From JAICMB01 sp035295125 (GTDB lineage: Bacteria; Acidobacteriota; Terriglobia; Bryobacterales; Bryobacteraceae): a stretch of DNA of 64,000 nucleotides. The notes beneath the pieces were generated by a model. That model saw only the letters and a list, made by a program, of their open reading frames with translations. It made no database searches and was not told where the DNA came from. Shown piece by piece: positions 16,479 to 25,564 of this stretch; within the stretch, counting starts at the first letter, position 1; each line of letters starts with the position of its first letter. The stretch lies in NCBI GenBank assembly GCA_035295125.1, contig DATGJP010000020.1:62001-126000 (forward strand), given 5' to 3'. A program made the translations under genes and the position numbers.

Positions 16479-17328
16479 ATCCTTACGCAAACCTGACTGT
16501 TTCCGGATCGCCGCCCGACTCTCGTGTTCTATTCTGTTCGCGATGAGTGTTCTCTTGGCGGCCGACGTCGAGATGCAGTTGGAAGCCGCCATTCATCGCG
16601 AGATTGTCCTGGGCGACCTCCGGGGAGCGATGGACGGCTACAGAGCCGTCTTGAACGAGCCGCAAAAGCCCAGGCCGGTTGCTGCTCGCGCGTTGTTTCA
16701 GACTGGACAGTGTCTCGACAAGTTGGGCCGCCATACGGAGGCGCGTGACACCTACGCCCGGGTTGTCAAGCAATATGCAGATCAGCCCGAGATTGCAGGC
16801 CAGGCGCGCACCCGAATGGCGGCGCTGGAGAATTCCGTTCCGGGGCCGCTGAACCTGAAGTTCGCGGACGGCATTCCAGGCAAACTGCCGGCCGCCTGGT
16901 TTGCTTCCGCCCTTCCGCCGGACGCCGATCGCATGGGCCAACTCCGGCGCAGCGGCTGTTTGAACGGGGGGAGTTGTGCGGTCGTACAGGTTCCGGAGAA
17001 CGCGCCATCGCCGTGGGGAAACCTCATGCAGAGTTTCGTTGCCACGGCGTACCGTGGAAAGACGGTGCGACTGACCGCATGGCTGAAGCTCGAAGCCAAC
17101 GGGCCGGACGATCGCGGGCAGATGTGGCTTGGCGTTGACCGGTCGAATGACCGCCGGGGCTTTTACGACAACATGAACGATCGTCCTGTGCGCTCCCCGG
17201 ACTGGACCAAATGTGAGATTCGCGCTCGTATCGACGAGGATGCGAAGTTTATCAAGTTCGGCGTGATGGTGCTCGGGCGAGGACGGGTCTGGGTAGACGG
17301 CGTCTCGTTCGACGTGATTCCGCGTTAA
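16471..17328 (+). CDS. exported TPR/carbohydrate-binding-like protein
   Basis: A 285-aa protein; I use ATG 16471, which overlaps the response-regulator stop by 8 bases and gives a signal peptide ending near SVLLAADVEM. A tetratricopeptide-like pair follows (LGDLRGAMDGYRAVLNE, RALFQTGQCLDKLGRHTEAR). The C-terminal half (from about residue 125) is beta-rich with TVRLTAWLKLEANGPDD and GRGRVWVDGVSFDVIP, resembling jelly-roll carbohydrate-binding-like domains seen in related Acidobacteriota proteins. Co-operonic with the two-component system; it may be a periplasmic input or target. Function unknown. Confidence 0.75.
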   Translation: MAESLRKPDCFRIAARLSCSILFAMSVLLAADVEMQLEAAIHREIVLGDLRGAMDGYRAVLNEPQKPRPVAARALFQTGQCLDKLGRHTEARDTYARVVKQYADQPEIAGQARTRMAALENSVPGPLNLKFADGIPGKLPAAWFASALPPDADRMGQLRRSGCLNGGSCAVVQVPENAPSPWGNLMQSFVATAYRGKTVRLTAWLKLEANGPDDRGQMWLGVDRSNDRRGFYDNMNDRPVRSPDWTKCEIRARIDEDAKFIKFGVMVLGRGRVWVDGVSFDVIPR

Positions 17329-17359
17329 TCGTCTACACCTACTGAGCATCGGAGGAAAC

Positions 17360-18676
17360 GTGTCTAGATTTGCGCCATTGGTGTGTCTCGTTGCGCTGGC
17401 ATTGCTCAACGCCCAGAACGGAAAGAAGTACAAGGACGACGCCGAGTTCCAGCTTCACGATCAGGCCACGAAGGATTTCGCGGCGGGCAATTTCGCGAAG
17501 ACGATCGCGGACCTGGATGCCTGGAAAGAGAAATATCCGGAGTCGGAATTCAACGACGACCGCCAGTTGCTGTACGTACAGGCATATTCGAAAGCCAACC
17601 AGCCGGCGAAGGCGATTGATGCAGCCGCCCCGCTGTTTGCGAGCGGCAGCAAGGTTCTCGCCGGGCCGCCGGAGGATGCGATCCGCCTGCTGTACACGGT
17701 TTCAGCGTCGATTCCGGCCATTGCCGACCCTACCGGCGATCAGATGGAGGCCGCGGACAAGGCCGCCACAGCGCTGTTGACCTATGACAGGTCGCCTGCG
17801 GGCGTTACGCCTGAGGCATGGACGCAACTTCGCGGACAATTGCAGGCAGCCGCAAACGGCGCGCTTCTTTATATCGCCCTGACGCCGATTGGGAAGGCGA
17901 TGAAGACGAACAACTGCGCCGATGCGGAAGCCGCCTCTCTAAAAGCCGTCGAGAAGTTCCCCGAGAGCGCACAAGCGGCCTGGTACCTGGGTTCGGCGGC
18001 GCTGTGCCAGATCAAGACGCATCCTGAGAAAGCCTCGCTGACGCTGTACGAGTTTGCTCGGGCGGCTGTGCTCGATCCGGCGAAAGGCATGGTCGATCCG
18101 AAATGGCAGAAGATGACCGTTGAGCCAAGCCTCCAAAAGCTCTACACGCAATATCACGGAGCCGATGCGGACGGACTGAAGCAGCTTAAAGAAACAGCGC
18201 TGAAGTCGCCAACGCCGCCGGACGGTTTCAAGATCAAATCCGCCGCCGAGATCGCGCAGGATAAAGATGTCGAGTTCGCGAGCAAGAACCCCGAGCTTGC
18301 ACTTTGGAACAGGGTTAAGACGGCGCTTGCGGATTCCAGCGGCGAACAGTATTTCGCCTCGGATCTGCGCGGCGTGGAGTTGCCGCAGTTATATGGCGTG
18401 CTGGTGGAAGCGAAGCCAGCCTGCCGTCCCCGGCTCTTGCTGGTCGCGCCGCGAGCGGCGGACGGTCCTAAGGATGCGCCCGCCGAGATTACGCTGAAAC
18501 TTGATAAGCCGCTCCCCGGAAAACCCGAGGCCGGGAGTGCCTTCCATTGGCAAGGTCAGGCGGCCGAGTTCACCAGGGAGCCCTTCATGCTCACGATGGA
18601 CACCGACACCGCAAAAATCCCTGACCTGCACACGATGCCGTGTGCAACGGTTCAGCGGCCGAAGCGAGCCAGGTAA
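17360..18676 (+). CDS. exported TPR-type protein, function unknown
   Basis: A 438-aa protein with GTG start preceded by GGAGG 5 bases upstream. Signal peptide about residues 1-19 (MSRFAPLVCLVALALLNAQ). It has helical repeats resembling tetratricopeptides (AAGNFAKTIADLDAWKEKYP, AQAAWYLGSAALCQIKTHP), then a less regular C-terminal part (CRPRLLLVAPRAADGP, AEITLKLDKPLPGKPEAG) ending in a basic tail. Such secreted TPR proteins are common in Acidobacteriota. It lies 31 bp after the previous gene, in the same direction, and could be co-transcribed with the two-component operon. Confidence 0.72.
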   Translation: MSRFAPLVCLVALALLNAQNGKKYKDDAEFQLHDQATKDFAAGNFAKTIADLDAWKEKYPESEFNDDRQLLYVQAYSKANQPAKAIDAAAPLFASGSKVLAGPPEDAIRLLYTVSASIPAIADPTGDQMEAADKAATALLTYDRSPAGVTPEAWTQLRGQLQAAANGALLYIALTPIGKAMKTNNCADAEAASLKAVEKFPESAQAAWYLGSAALCQIKTHPEKASLTLYEFARAAVLDPAKGMVDPKWQKMTVEPSLQKLYTQYHGADADGLKQLKETALKSPTPPDGFKIKSAAEIAQDKDVEFASKNPELALWNRVKTALADSSGEQYFASDLRGVELPQLYGVLVEAKPACRPRLLLVAPRAADGPKDAPAEITLKLDKPLPGKPEAGSAFHWQGQAAEFTREPFMLTMDTDTAKIPDLHTMPCATVQRPKRAR

Positions 18677-18740
18677 TTCCGCCCCGGTTTCCAGCTGGGT
18701 CCAAATCCTCGCAGAGGCTGTGCAATACGATTTCTAACCG

Positions 18741-18760
18741 GGCAGCCGGTTTCGCGTGGC
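18741..18760. repeat. decayed copy of dispersed GTTTCGC element
   Basis: GGCAGCCGGTTTCGCGTGGC matches the copy at 52532-52551 at 18-19 of 20 positions, allowing for the G/C change in the left arm. It looks like a degenerate form of the 9-4-9 palindrome found intact at 28589 and 52478. It sits in the 145-bp gap between the converging TPR-type and glycosyltransferase genes (18677-18821), which otherwise holds nothing I can name. Confidence 0.5.
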
Positions 18761-18821
18761 GTTTGACACGAGGCCGTCTGCGCCATCTCGGCAATCGGGT
18801 CCAGAGGCGAATATCGGCGCA

Positions 18822-19874
18822 TCAGCGAGCGAACCGCGACAGATAACCCAGCGTCTGGCGAGCCGTCTCCTCCCAAGTGTAATTGGCGGCTCGCGCTCGG
18901 GCGGGCTCTCCCGACCCTGGATTCGTCAGAACCATCTCAATGGCCGATTTCATCGCGTTATCATCGTTCGGCGCAAAATAGACCGCGTACGGGCCTGCGA
19001 CTTCGCGCAGCGGCGGGATATTGGAACAGGCCACCGGCACTCCCGCCGCCATCGCCTCCAACACCGGCATGCCGAAACCCTCGAACGTTGACGGATAGAT
19101 GAAAGCTCGGGCGCAGCGGTATAGCTCGTAGAGCTCCTGCCGCGGAATCCACCCGGTAAAGCGAACGCGTGGACCGGCAGCGCGCTCGAGTTTCTCCGCC
19201 GCGAATCCACGCAGCCCGGTAAGCACAAGCTGCGGTGCGTCGGGCATGCTGCCGTGAACCCGAATGAGCCGTTCGAGATTCTTGTGAGGGTGCAGCGTGG
19301 AGACGCAGAGCAGGTAGTCGCCGGGTTCGCGCCGCTCTGCGATCTCGAAGAATGCCGGCTCCACACCGTGATGGATCACCGTGGAATCGACGCCATAGAA
19401 TCGCTTGAGATCGGCGCGCGTGGCTTCCGAAACCGATATCAGACCCTGCGATCGCCTGGCCGCTGACCAAAGCAGCAGGCGCCAGAATGGAAGATCGAAC
19501 CAGCGAAAGTTCTCCGGGTGTACTTTGTGCTGAAGATCGTGAAATACGGTGACATTCGGGCAATGGACGAGCAGCGGTGCTGTAAAGCCAGGATTGAACA
19601 AAACATCGATTCCGCGGCGTTTCACCGCGAGCGGCAGGCGCGTCTGTTCCCAGAGGATCCGCGCCGGCCGAAACGTGGCCGGAAACGGCTGCGGCGCCCA
19701 CTCGAAGTTAGACTGCTGCGGGACAAGATCGCCTCCCGTTTCACGATTCGTGAATATGACATATTCGCTCTCGCGATCGATCGACGCGAGGGCCGCGAGC
19801 AGATTGCGAAGGTAGATTTCCGTGCCGCCCACGCCACCCGGGATGAGGTACAGCGCGTTGACACCGATGCGCAT
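18822..19874 (-). CDS. glycosyltransferase family 4 (GT-B)
   Basis: A 350-aa cytosolic glycosyltransferase. N-terminal acceptor-side loop GVGGTEIYLRNLLAAL; mid-protein VSEATRADLKRFYG and HGVEPAFFEI; donor-binding domain with CVSTLHPHKNLERLIR and the E-x7-E motif in FEGFGMPVLEAMAAGVPVA, all typical of GT4 retaining enzymes acting on nucleotide-sugars. It is the last gene of a five-gene overlapping operon, its ATG overlapping the stop of the upstream membrane TPR protein (TGATG). It probably adds a sugar, such as mannose or a related hexose, to a lipid-linked surface glycan. Donor and acceptor cannot be specified. Confidence 0.92.
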   Translation of the reverse strand: MRIGVNALYLIPGGVGGTEIYLRNLLAALASIDRESEYVIFTNRETGGDLVPQQSNFEWAPQPFPATFRPARILWEQTRLPLAVKRRGIDVLFNPGFTAPLLVHCPNVTVFHDLQHKVHPENFRWFDLPFWRLLLWSAARRSQGLISVSEATRADLKRFYGVDSTVIHHGVEPAFFEIAERREPGDYLLCVSTLHPHKNLERLIRVHGSMPDAPQLVLTGLRGFAAEKLERAAGPRVRFTGWIPRQELYELYRCARAFIYPSTFEGFGMPVLEAMAAGVPVACSNIPPLREVAGPYAVYFAPNDDNAMKSAIEMVLTNPGSGEPARARAANYTWEETARQTLGYLSRFAR

Positions 19875-21601
19875 CAGTGCTGGATGCGGCTCAAGGCATC
19901 ACGGGCGAATTGCAGGTGCGGGTCGAGCTCCAGCGCGTGGTTGTAGTCCTGAACTGCGCGCGCTGTGTCACCCTGAACCAGGTCGAGGTTGCCGCGGTAG
20001 TAGTAGCTGAGGGCGAAATTGGGATCGATCTTGAGCGATTGCTCTGTGGCCGCGGCGGCTGCGGAGTAGTTCTGCATTTCCGCGTAAACCTTGGTCATCT
20101 GCGAGTACACGTGAGCCGTGGGATTCAGCGCCGCGGCCTCCTTCATTTTCTCGAGCGCCTGGTTGCGGTCGCCCATTTCGTCCAGCGCCAGTCCCCAATT
20201 GATGAGCAAACCGTCATCGGGTTTTCCCAGGGGCGCGGTGCGGGCATATTCGCTCGCGGCCTCGCTGAAACGACTCTCCTCATAGTAGGCTTGCGCCAAT
20301 TGGAAGCCTGGCCGCGACTTCTTCGGTGACTTCTCGACGGTATCTTTCCAGATCGCGACCGAATCGGCGTAAAGCTGGTTTCGCTGCCAGGTAAGGAAGC
20401 CTTCTACAAAAAGAATCCCGGCCAGGGAACCGATCACGACGTTACGCGATGCTTTCCAGCGCCGGACGAATTCCGCAACGATAAGCAGCGCCCCGATAAA
20501 CGGCAGGTACATGCGGCGCTCGGCCATCAGGTCGGCAATCGGAACGAAGGACGAGGTGGGCGCCAGGAGAAGCAGGAATGTGAAGAATCCGAACGATGCC
20601 AGCGGATAGCGCCGGCGCCAGATCCAGGCCGCAACTGCGCATGCCACCAGCGCGAGAAGACCCACGATGGCGCCATGCTCCACAACACTGTGCGAAACAG
20701 GAAAGTCCGGATCGAGGTTCTGGCCAAACGGCAGAACAAAGAGGCGGACGTACACCCAGATCGCGCGGCATTGGCTGAAGAAATACTCGTACCAGGGCAT
20801 GACCCCGAAGCCGGCCGTCTTGGCTGCACTCAGGATCCTAAAGATGAACCAGCCGCCCAGTGCGGCCGCCGCCAGAAACGGGATGTATAGCCGCCAATTG
20901 TTCCGGATGCCTTGAATCGAGAAGGCTGGATTCCAATAGAAGTCGGTCAGCAACAGCAGGGCAATGAGGACGGCCGTGTGCTCCTTGCTCAGCACCGCCG
21001 CACCAAAGAGCACCAGTACCGCGGCCGCGGCCAACCACGATATCGCCGTGGGCTTGCGATAGAGAAAGACGGTATATGCCGTCAGCAGGAAGAACACGCT
21101 GAGCGTCTCCGAACGGCTCGCGATGTAGCTGACGGATTCGGTTTGCAGGGGGTGGCACCAGAACAGGCCCGCGCAGAACACCGCGGTCATCTCGCGCGGC
21201 CATTTTGCGGTTCCGGCCCAGTCCAGGAGCTTGCGCAGAATGAAGTAAATCCACAGTCCGTTCAGCAGATGGAGAATGACGTTAACGAAGTGATATGGAT
21301 ACGTGTTCTGGTCGCCTGCCGCATAGTTGAGCCAGTAGGTGAACTCCAGAAGCGGGCGAGGGCCCCGCAGCCATTGACTCAGCGGAGCCCCAATGAAGGA
21401 TCCCAGTGTGTATGGCTGATAGCGATCGTCCATCAGGAACGGCCCATGCAGCGCCGGCCCGTAGATCGTCAGCAGCACGAAGAACGCGAGAGTTAAGCCT
21501 ACGCCGTAATGCCACAGCCTCGCTTCCTGGGCTGGTTTCAGGGTTGCGGTCGCCGTCACGGCGGTCGCGTGCCCGCGTGCTTTCTGCCTGGTACTACTCA
21601 T
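19874..21601 (-). CDS. polytopic membrane protein with C-terminal TPRs (TMTC-like)
   Basis: A 575-aa protein from ATG 21601; a longer ORF to 21664 exists, but this ATG overlaps the preceding DUF2304 stop by 8 bases like the other junctions here. About 9-11 membrane helices (residues 30-380) include an extracytoplasmic loop, GPALHGPFLMDDRYQPY, and WCHPLQTESVSYIASRSE. This layout resembles PMT/TMTC-type GT-C glycosyltransferase-like proteins. Residues about 400-575 form TPRs (PGFQLAQAYYEESRFSEAA, FALSYYYRGNLDLVQGD). A GT-C transferase or a membrane platform for polysaccharide or glycoprotein assembly is likely. Located in the glycan operon. Confidence 0.82.
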   Translation of the reverse strand: MSSTRQKARGHATAVTATATLKPAQEARLWHYGVGLTLAFFVLLTIYGPALHGPFLMDDRYQPYTLGSFIGAPLSQWLRGPRPLLEFTYWLNYAAGDQNTYPYHFVNVILHLLNGLWIYFILRKLLDWAGTAKWPREMTAVFCAGLFWCHPLQTESVSYIASRSETLSVFFLLTAYTVFLYRKPTAISWLAAAAVLVLFGAAVLSKEHTAVLIALLLLTDFYWNPAFSIQGIRNNWRLYIPFLAAAALGGWFIFRILSAAKTAGFGVMPWYEYFFSQCRAIWVYVRLFVLPFGQNLDPDFPVSHSVVEHGAIVGLLALVACAVAAWIWRRRYPLASFGFFTFLLLLAPTSSFVPIADLMAERRMYLPFIGALLIVAEFVRRWKASRNVVIGSLAGILFVEGFLTWQRNQLYADSVAIWKDTVEKSPKKSRPGFQLAQAYYEESRFSEAASEYARTAPLGKPDDGLLINWGLALDEMGDRNQALEKMKEAAALNPTAHVYSQMTKVYAEMQNYSAAAAATEQSLKIDPNFALSYYYRGNLDLVQGDTARAVQDYNHALELDPHLQFARDALSRIQH

Positions 21602-21965
21602 TTGGATTCGTATGGGATTTGGTTTCGGAGGCTTTCTGGTTGAGCTGGAACTCCACGATCGCAAGACGCTGCGCCAACGCGATGTTGGCGTCCTTCAGGT
21701 TCGAGATGATCACGGAGAAGCGGTAGAACACGATCAGGAACACACAAAGAGTCAGAAGGATCAACGCCAGTGCTGTGGATTCCATTCCCGTAAAATGCGC
21801 GATGCTTCTTAACAAGCCCGGAAATCGGGAGAACAGCAGCAGGAAGAATCCGGCCGCAAGCCAGCTCACCGAATATTCCACGCGGATATGAGCGCGGCGG
21901 ACAGAGAACAGCACCAGCACAATCAGGCCGGCGCTGAACACCGTCATGACATTGAGCAGCCGCAT
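21594..21965 (-). CDS. DUF2304 family membrane protein
   Basis: A 123-aa protein with three hydrophobic segments (residues about 3-22, 33-52 and 63-85) and a C-terminal cytosolic coiled region (SNLKDANIALAQRLAIVEFQLN). This is the usual form of DUF2304 proteins, which are nearly always beside DPM1-like glycosyltransferases. Its start overlaps the stop of the GT2 gene by one base (TGATG), and its end overlaps the next gene by 8. It may anchor or regulate the polyprenyl-phosphate glycosyltransferase; no catalytic residues are visible. Confidence 0.85.
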   Translation of the reverse strand: MRLLNVMTVFSAGLIVLVLFSVRRAHIRVEYSVSWLAAGFFLLLFSRFPGLLRSIAHFTGMESTALALILLTLCVFLIVFYRFSVIISNLKDANIALAQRLAIVEFQLNQKASETKSHTNPNE

Positions 21966-22696
21966 CAGTCCTTCTTTCGCCGGCCTTCAAACTTCAGCAC
22001 GTTCACAAATACCCCGAGCAGCACGTGGATGATGTAGTACAGCGATTTGATCGCCGTAATGGAGCTGCGCCCTGCCTGGCGTGGCCGCATGTTGCAGGGG
22101 ATCTCCTGAAACTGAAATCGCTTGCGCTGTAGCACTACCAGCGTCTCTATTTCAGGATATTCGAGCGGAAAGCTGCGTGTGAAAACGCCCAGGGCCTGCC
22201 GGTTCACCCCGACGAAGCCGGAGGTGGGGTCGCGGACCGGTTTGCCGAGAATCGGGCGGAGAACCAGCCGGAACACGTGAATGCCGATGGCGCGTACGAC
22301 GCTGGAGTGCGCGCCGTTATTCTGGTAGAACCGCGATCCGATCACCATGTGGCAGCCGGTTGTGCGGAGCGTCTCGAGAATGCGGGGAATATCGCGCGGG
22401 TCGTGCTGACCGTCGCCGTCGATGCGAATGACGTAGTCGTATCCGAGCTCGTAGGCCAGCTTGTAGCCGGCCTGAACACAGCCGCCCAGGCCGAGATGAT
22501 GCGGCAGCGGGAGGACGTCAGCTCCGGCGGCCGCTGCGTATGCCTTGGTGCCGTCCGAGGAGCAGTCGTCAATCACCAGAACGGGAACGTCGGAAAGCAC
22601 CTCGCGGACCTCCTGGATCACATTCATGATCGCGCCCTGTTCGTTGTAGGCGGGAATGATGACGAGGAACTCGTCAGGTCCGGAAACGCGCCTCAC
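21965..22696 (-). CDS. glycosyltransferase family 2, polyprenyl-phosphate (DPM1-like)
   Basis: A 243-aa GT-A protein. Start GTG inside a GTGA overlap with the upstream gene. Motifs are VIIPAYNEQGAIMNVI, the acid pair VLVIDDCSSDGT, the metal-binding RIDGDGQHDP, and the acceptor-side GKPVRDPTSGFVGVNR. These match dolichol/polyprenyl-phosphate mannose or glucose synthases, which charge a lipid carrier on the cytosolic face. Pairing with the DUF2304 protein and a GT-C-like membrane protein suggests a lipid-carrier-linked sugar route to the cell surface. Confidence 0.92.
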   Translation of the reverse strand: MRRVSGPDEFLVIIPAYNEQGAIMNVIQEVREVLSDVPVLVIDDCSSDGTKAYAAAAGADVLPLPHHLGLGGCVQAGYKLAYELGYDYVIRIDGDGQHDPRDIPRILETLRTTGCHMVIGSRFYQNNGAHSSVVRAIGIHVFRLVLRPILGKPVRDPTSGFVGVNRQALGVFTRSFPLEYPEIETLVVLQRKRFQFQEIPCNMRPRQAGRSSITAIKSLYYIIHVLLGVFVNVLKFEGRRKKD

Positions 22697-23679
22697 AGCG
22701 ATGCCACTCGGCGGGGGCTGATGTAAAACTGGCGCACCATACTCCGGAACTGCTTCGGCGTCAGCCGGCGCCGGATCTCCTTGCGCTTCCGGCGCAGGCT
22801 CGACCAGTTTCGGAACAGCTCCATATGGGCCCGCATGACAACCGAAAGGCTACTCCCGCCGTTCTTTTTGAACTCGGCGGCGGCGCCTTGTCCCCGCATG
22901 CCGTACACGAAGTGCCAGAAGTAACGGACCAGCGACCAGAATGGCAACGCCAATAGCAGCGAACGGGGGAAGTTCTTGAACGCTACAAACAGGCGGTTGC
23001 GTTCCACGTAGAACGCTTTCAGGTCTGACGCACGTCCGGCGGAGTGCGAGTAGCGGTGCTCGACGACGGCTCCCGGCACATAGGTGCATTCCCAGGCGCC
23101 CCAGCGGGCCCGCAGTCCCAGGTCGGTGTCCTCGCAGTACAGGAAGAAATCCTCATCGAACAGGCCTGTTTCGTCGAGCATGTCACGTTTGTAAATCGCG
23201 GCGCATCCGCTCGGCATGAGCACTTCCTGGCGTCGCGAGAATCGCTCGGGCGACTCCAGGTGTCCCCGTTGCTTGCTGCTTCCGTCGGCGCAAAGCAGCA
23301 TACCGGCGGAATCGAGCCGTCCGTCGCTCGCCATCCGAATTTGCGAGGCCGCCATTCCGACTTCATAGCGCGCGGTGATTTCCTTAACCAGCCCCTGGAG
23401 CCATTCCGGCTGGGCTACAGTGTCGTCGTTCAGAGTTGCGACCAGGGGCGAATCACAAGCCCGGATTCCCTGGTTAATCGCGGCGCCAAAGCCGACGTTC
23501 TTTTCGTTCCGGATGACTTTGACGCCTTCGCGCTCGGTAACCTTGGAGTTTCCGCTGTTATCTACAACAATCACCTGGAAATCTCGATAGGACTGCCGCG
23601 CCAGGGACTCCAGGCACTCAGCGAGTGCGGAGTCGGCGGAAAGCGTCGGCACAACTACGGTTACGGTGGGGTCCGGCAA
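22693..23679 (-). CDS. glycosyltransferase family 2 (rhamnosyltransferase-like)
   Basis: A 328-aa GT-A protein with a TTG start (MPDPTVTVVVPTLSADSA). Conserved segments are VIVVDNSGNS, NVGFGAAINQGIRA, the acid motif ATLNDDTVAQPEWLQ and the domain-closing GLFDEDFFLYCEDTDLGLRARWG, as in rhamnosyl- and related surface-glycan transferases. The C-terminal 100 residues are basic with one hydrophobic segment, suggesting peripheral membrane association. It is the first gene of the overlapping operon 23679-18822. The 91-bp gap upstream to the ferredoxin gene carries no clear promoter. Confidence 0.9.
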   Translation of the reverse strand: MPDPTVTVVVPTLSADSALAECLESLARQSYRDFQVIVVDNSGNSKVTEREGVKVIRNEKNVGFGAAINQGIRACDSPLVATLNDDTVAQPEWLQGLVKEITARYEVGMAASQIRMASDGRLDSAGMLLCADGSSKQRGHLESPERFSRRQEVLMPSGCAAIYKRDMLDETGLFDEDFFLYCEDTDLGLRARWGAWECTYVPGAVVEHRYSHSAGRASDLKAFYVERNRLFVAFKNFPRSLLLALPFWSLVRYFWHFVYGMRGQGAAAEFKKNGGSSLSVVMRAHMELFRNWSSLRRKRKEIRRRLTPKQFRSMVRQFYISPRRVASL

Positions 23680-23770
23680 AAGATATTTTAACGCTTAGCA
23701 GTTCGTAGCAGAAGTCTTGCGAGGCCAAAGTGGACAGGCATTTAGCCGGTCCGGTTTCTGCCATTGGCGC

Positions 23771-25555
23771 TCAACGAAATTTAACGGCCTTGGCGAGGAC
23801 TTGTGGAGTAGCGGTCGCGTCTCCCGTTCTTGGCATTCCGGGGTGGATGCACTTGGCGGGGCAGCCTTCGGCGGCTTTCACCAGCTCGGCGTAGGTTCCC
23901 GCGGAGGCGTCCGCGATATAAGCCTGTTTATTGGCGTCGTATGCGAATACGCGTGGGCTGATTTTGAAGCAGTCGTTGCAGCTTGTGCAAAGAAACGAGT
24001 CAATGTACGGGTCCTCGCTCACTGCAGCACTCATTTCATCCGTTGTATCGGGCGGCGGGGCGGCAGCGGAGGGGGCCGGCTCAGCAGCAACGACCGGGGC
24101 CGTGCCGCTCAGCATCGCGATCATCCGATGAATGGCTTCCGTCGCGCCTTGCCGGCGGGAATCCACATCGGCCCGGAGTTCCGGCGGTGGCGGCGCAATG
24201 TTCGCGGCCGCCTTCGGCGCGACTTCTTCGAAGATCTTCCAGGCGCGCCGGCGATCCCGGCACAGGTTGACAAGCTCCCGGCTGATTACGCCCCATTGCT
24301 GATTCGCAAGCTCGATATATGGCACTGCGAGCGGTGGATTGCTGCCGTACGCTTCCAGGTATTTGCCGAGCTCCATCAGGTCGGCATCCCAGCCATTGGC
24401 GGGTACAACCCGGAAGTGCTCCAGAAACCTCCCCGATACGGCGGCTGCATGTGCGGCGGTCAGTTCGGGATCCTGTTGGGAAGTGACCAGTTGGAATCGC
24501 TCGGCCGTGCTCTCACCGCGATCCGGGTCATAGCGGAAGAGCGGAAATGCACCCGAGAGATACAGAAGCTGCGTTTCGAGGCCCTCGGTGTTCGAGACGA
24601 TCGCGACGGCCGGCCTCAGGCTGCGGGTCATTTCCGCCAACCCGGAGGTCAAGTGCTCCGGATTTGCCGGCGACGACTGCAGCACGAAGGCTTCGCGGTA
24701 AGCCATCGCAAGAAAGCCGAAGTCCGGCTGATAACCGCTGAGATTGTCAGAATAGAGGCCCTGGGAAGTGATCAGAATGTGAACCGGACGGCCCGAACGA
24801 AGGAGCCGGCCAAAGGAGGTCAATGACAACTCTGCGAGGCGTTCGGCGGTTTCGACAACGACCACCGGGCGAAGCGCCAGGAGTTCCTCGAGCGTTGAGG
24901 ACTGCCAGTCGAACCTCAGAAACATCTCATCGTGGACGTCCGGATCGAATGCCGACTCCGCTTCCAGGCGCGCGATGCGCAGGGCGCGCAGTACCGCGGT
25001 GAACTTTTCCAACTGCTGATCGCAGAATTCGAGGGCTTCGATGAAACAGTCCTTGCCGTTGGCGCGAAACAGCCAGTAGACGGGGGCAGCGGCATCGTCG
25101 CGAAGAGCGTCGCCCAGTGTTTCGATGGCCGCTTCGATTCTCGAGCGACGGTCAGGATCGAGCCGCTGATAAGGCGTCGGGGGCTCGCGGAGAGCGTCCG
25201 CCAGAGCTGTCGTGTTGAAGAAGGCAGTCGCCCGCGCACCAAGAGCGGACGAGAGGCTGGAAGTTGTTGGTTTCTGATGGTGCTCGTCGAGGACCAGCAA
25301 CTCGGCGAGGCGCTGCCGGGCGAGCTTTATGCCGGCGATAAAAGCCTTGCGCGCTTCACCGCGCGACGCACTGACAGCGGCGTCGTAGAAGTCGAGCAGC
25401 GGGCGCTGCACGGGCACCGAAGGCAATCGATCCGCTACGAGGGGTCGCAAGGGCGCCGACGGGATGTAATCCTCAAGACCTCGGCCCGAGATGTGGAACG
25501 TTCGAAGATGCTCGCGGGTCAGAGCCGTGCTTGTCGGAACTGCGGTAGAAGCCAT
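23771..25555 (-). CDS. 594-aa protein with degenerate PFOR-like region and C-terminal ferredoxin domain
   Basis: Follows the 2-oxoacid oxidoreductase beta gene by 9 bp on the same strand. The C-terminal 80 residues form a ferredoxin-like [4Fe-4S] domain: FLCTSCNDCFKISPRVF, then EGCPAKCIHP about 40 residues later. The middle part (about 220-380) contains SGRPVHILITSQGLYSDN and AYREAFVLQSS, which by eye resemble the TPP-domain segment of pyruvate:ferredoxin oxidoreductase, but the GDG...NN cofactor motif is missing. The first 200 residues are helical and unassigned. I infer an electron-transfer or scaffold subunit of the adjacent enzyme. The middle assignment is tentative. Confidence 0.72.
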   Translation of the reverse strand: MASTAVPTSTALTREHLRTFHISGRGLEDYIPSAPLRPLVADRLPSVPVQRPLLDFYDAAVSASRGEARKAFIAGIKLARQRLAELLVLDEHHQKPTTSSLSSALGARATAFFNTTALADALREPPTPYQRLDPDRRSRIEAAIETLGDALRDDAAAPVYWLFRANGKDCFIEALEFCDQQLEKFTAVLRALRIARLEAESAFDPDVHDEMFLRFDWQSSTLEELLALRPVVVVETAERLAELSLTSFGRLLRSGRPVHILITSQGLYSDNLSGYQPDFGFLAMAYREAFVLQSSPANPEHLTSGLAEMTRSLRPAVAIVSNTEGLETQLLYLSGAFPLFRYDPDRGESTAERFQLVTSQQDPELTAAHAAAVSGRFLEHFRVVPANGWDADLMELGKYLEAYGSNPPLAVPYIELANQQWGVISRELVNLCRDRRRAWKIFEEVAPKAAANIAPPPPELRADVDSRRQGATEAIHRMIAMLSGTAPVVAAEPAPSAAAPPPDTTDEMSAAVSEDPYIDSFLCTSCNDCFKISPRVFAYDANKQAYIADASAGTYAELVKAAEGCPAKCIHPGMPRTGDATATPQVLAKAVKFR

Positions 25556-25564
25556 GGCGTTCTC

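Noticed and set aside
15405..16592. 395-codon minus-strand ORF
   Set aside because: Lies opposite the kinase/response regulator pair, whose motifs are unambiguous.
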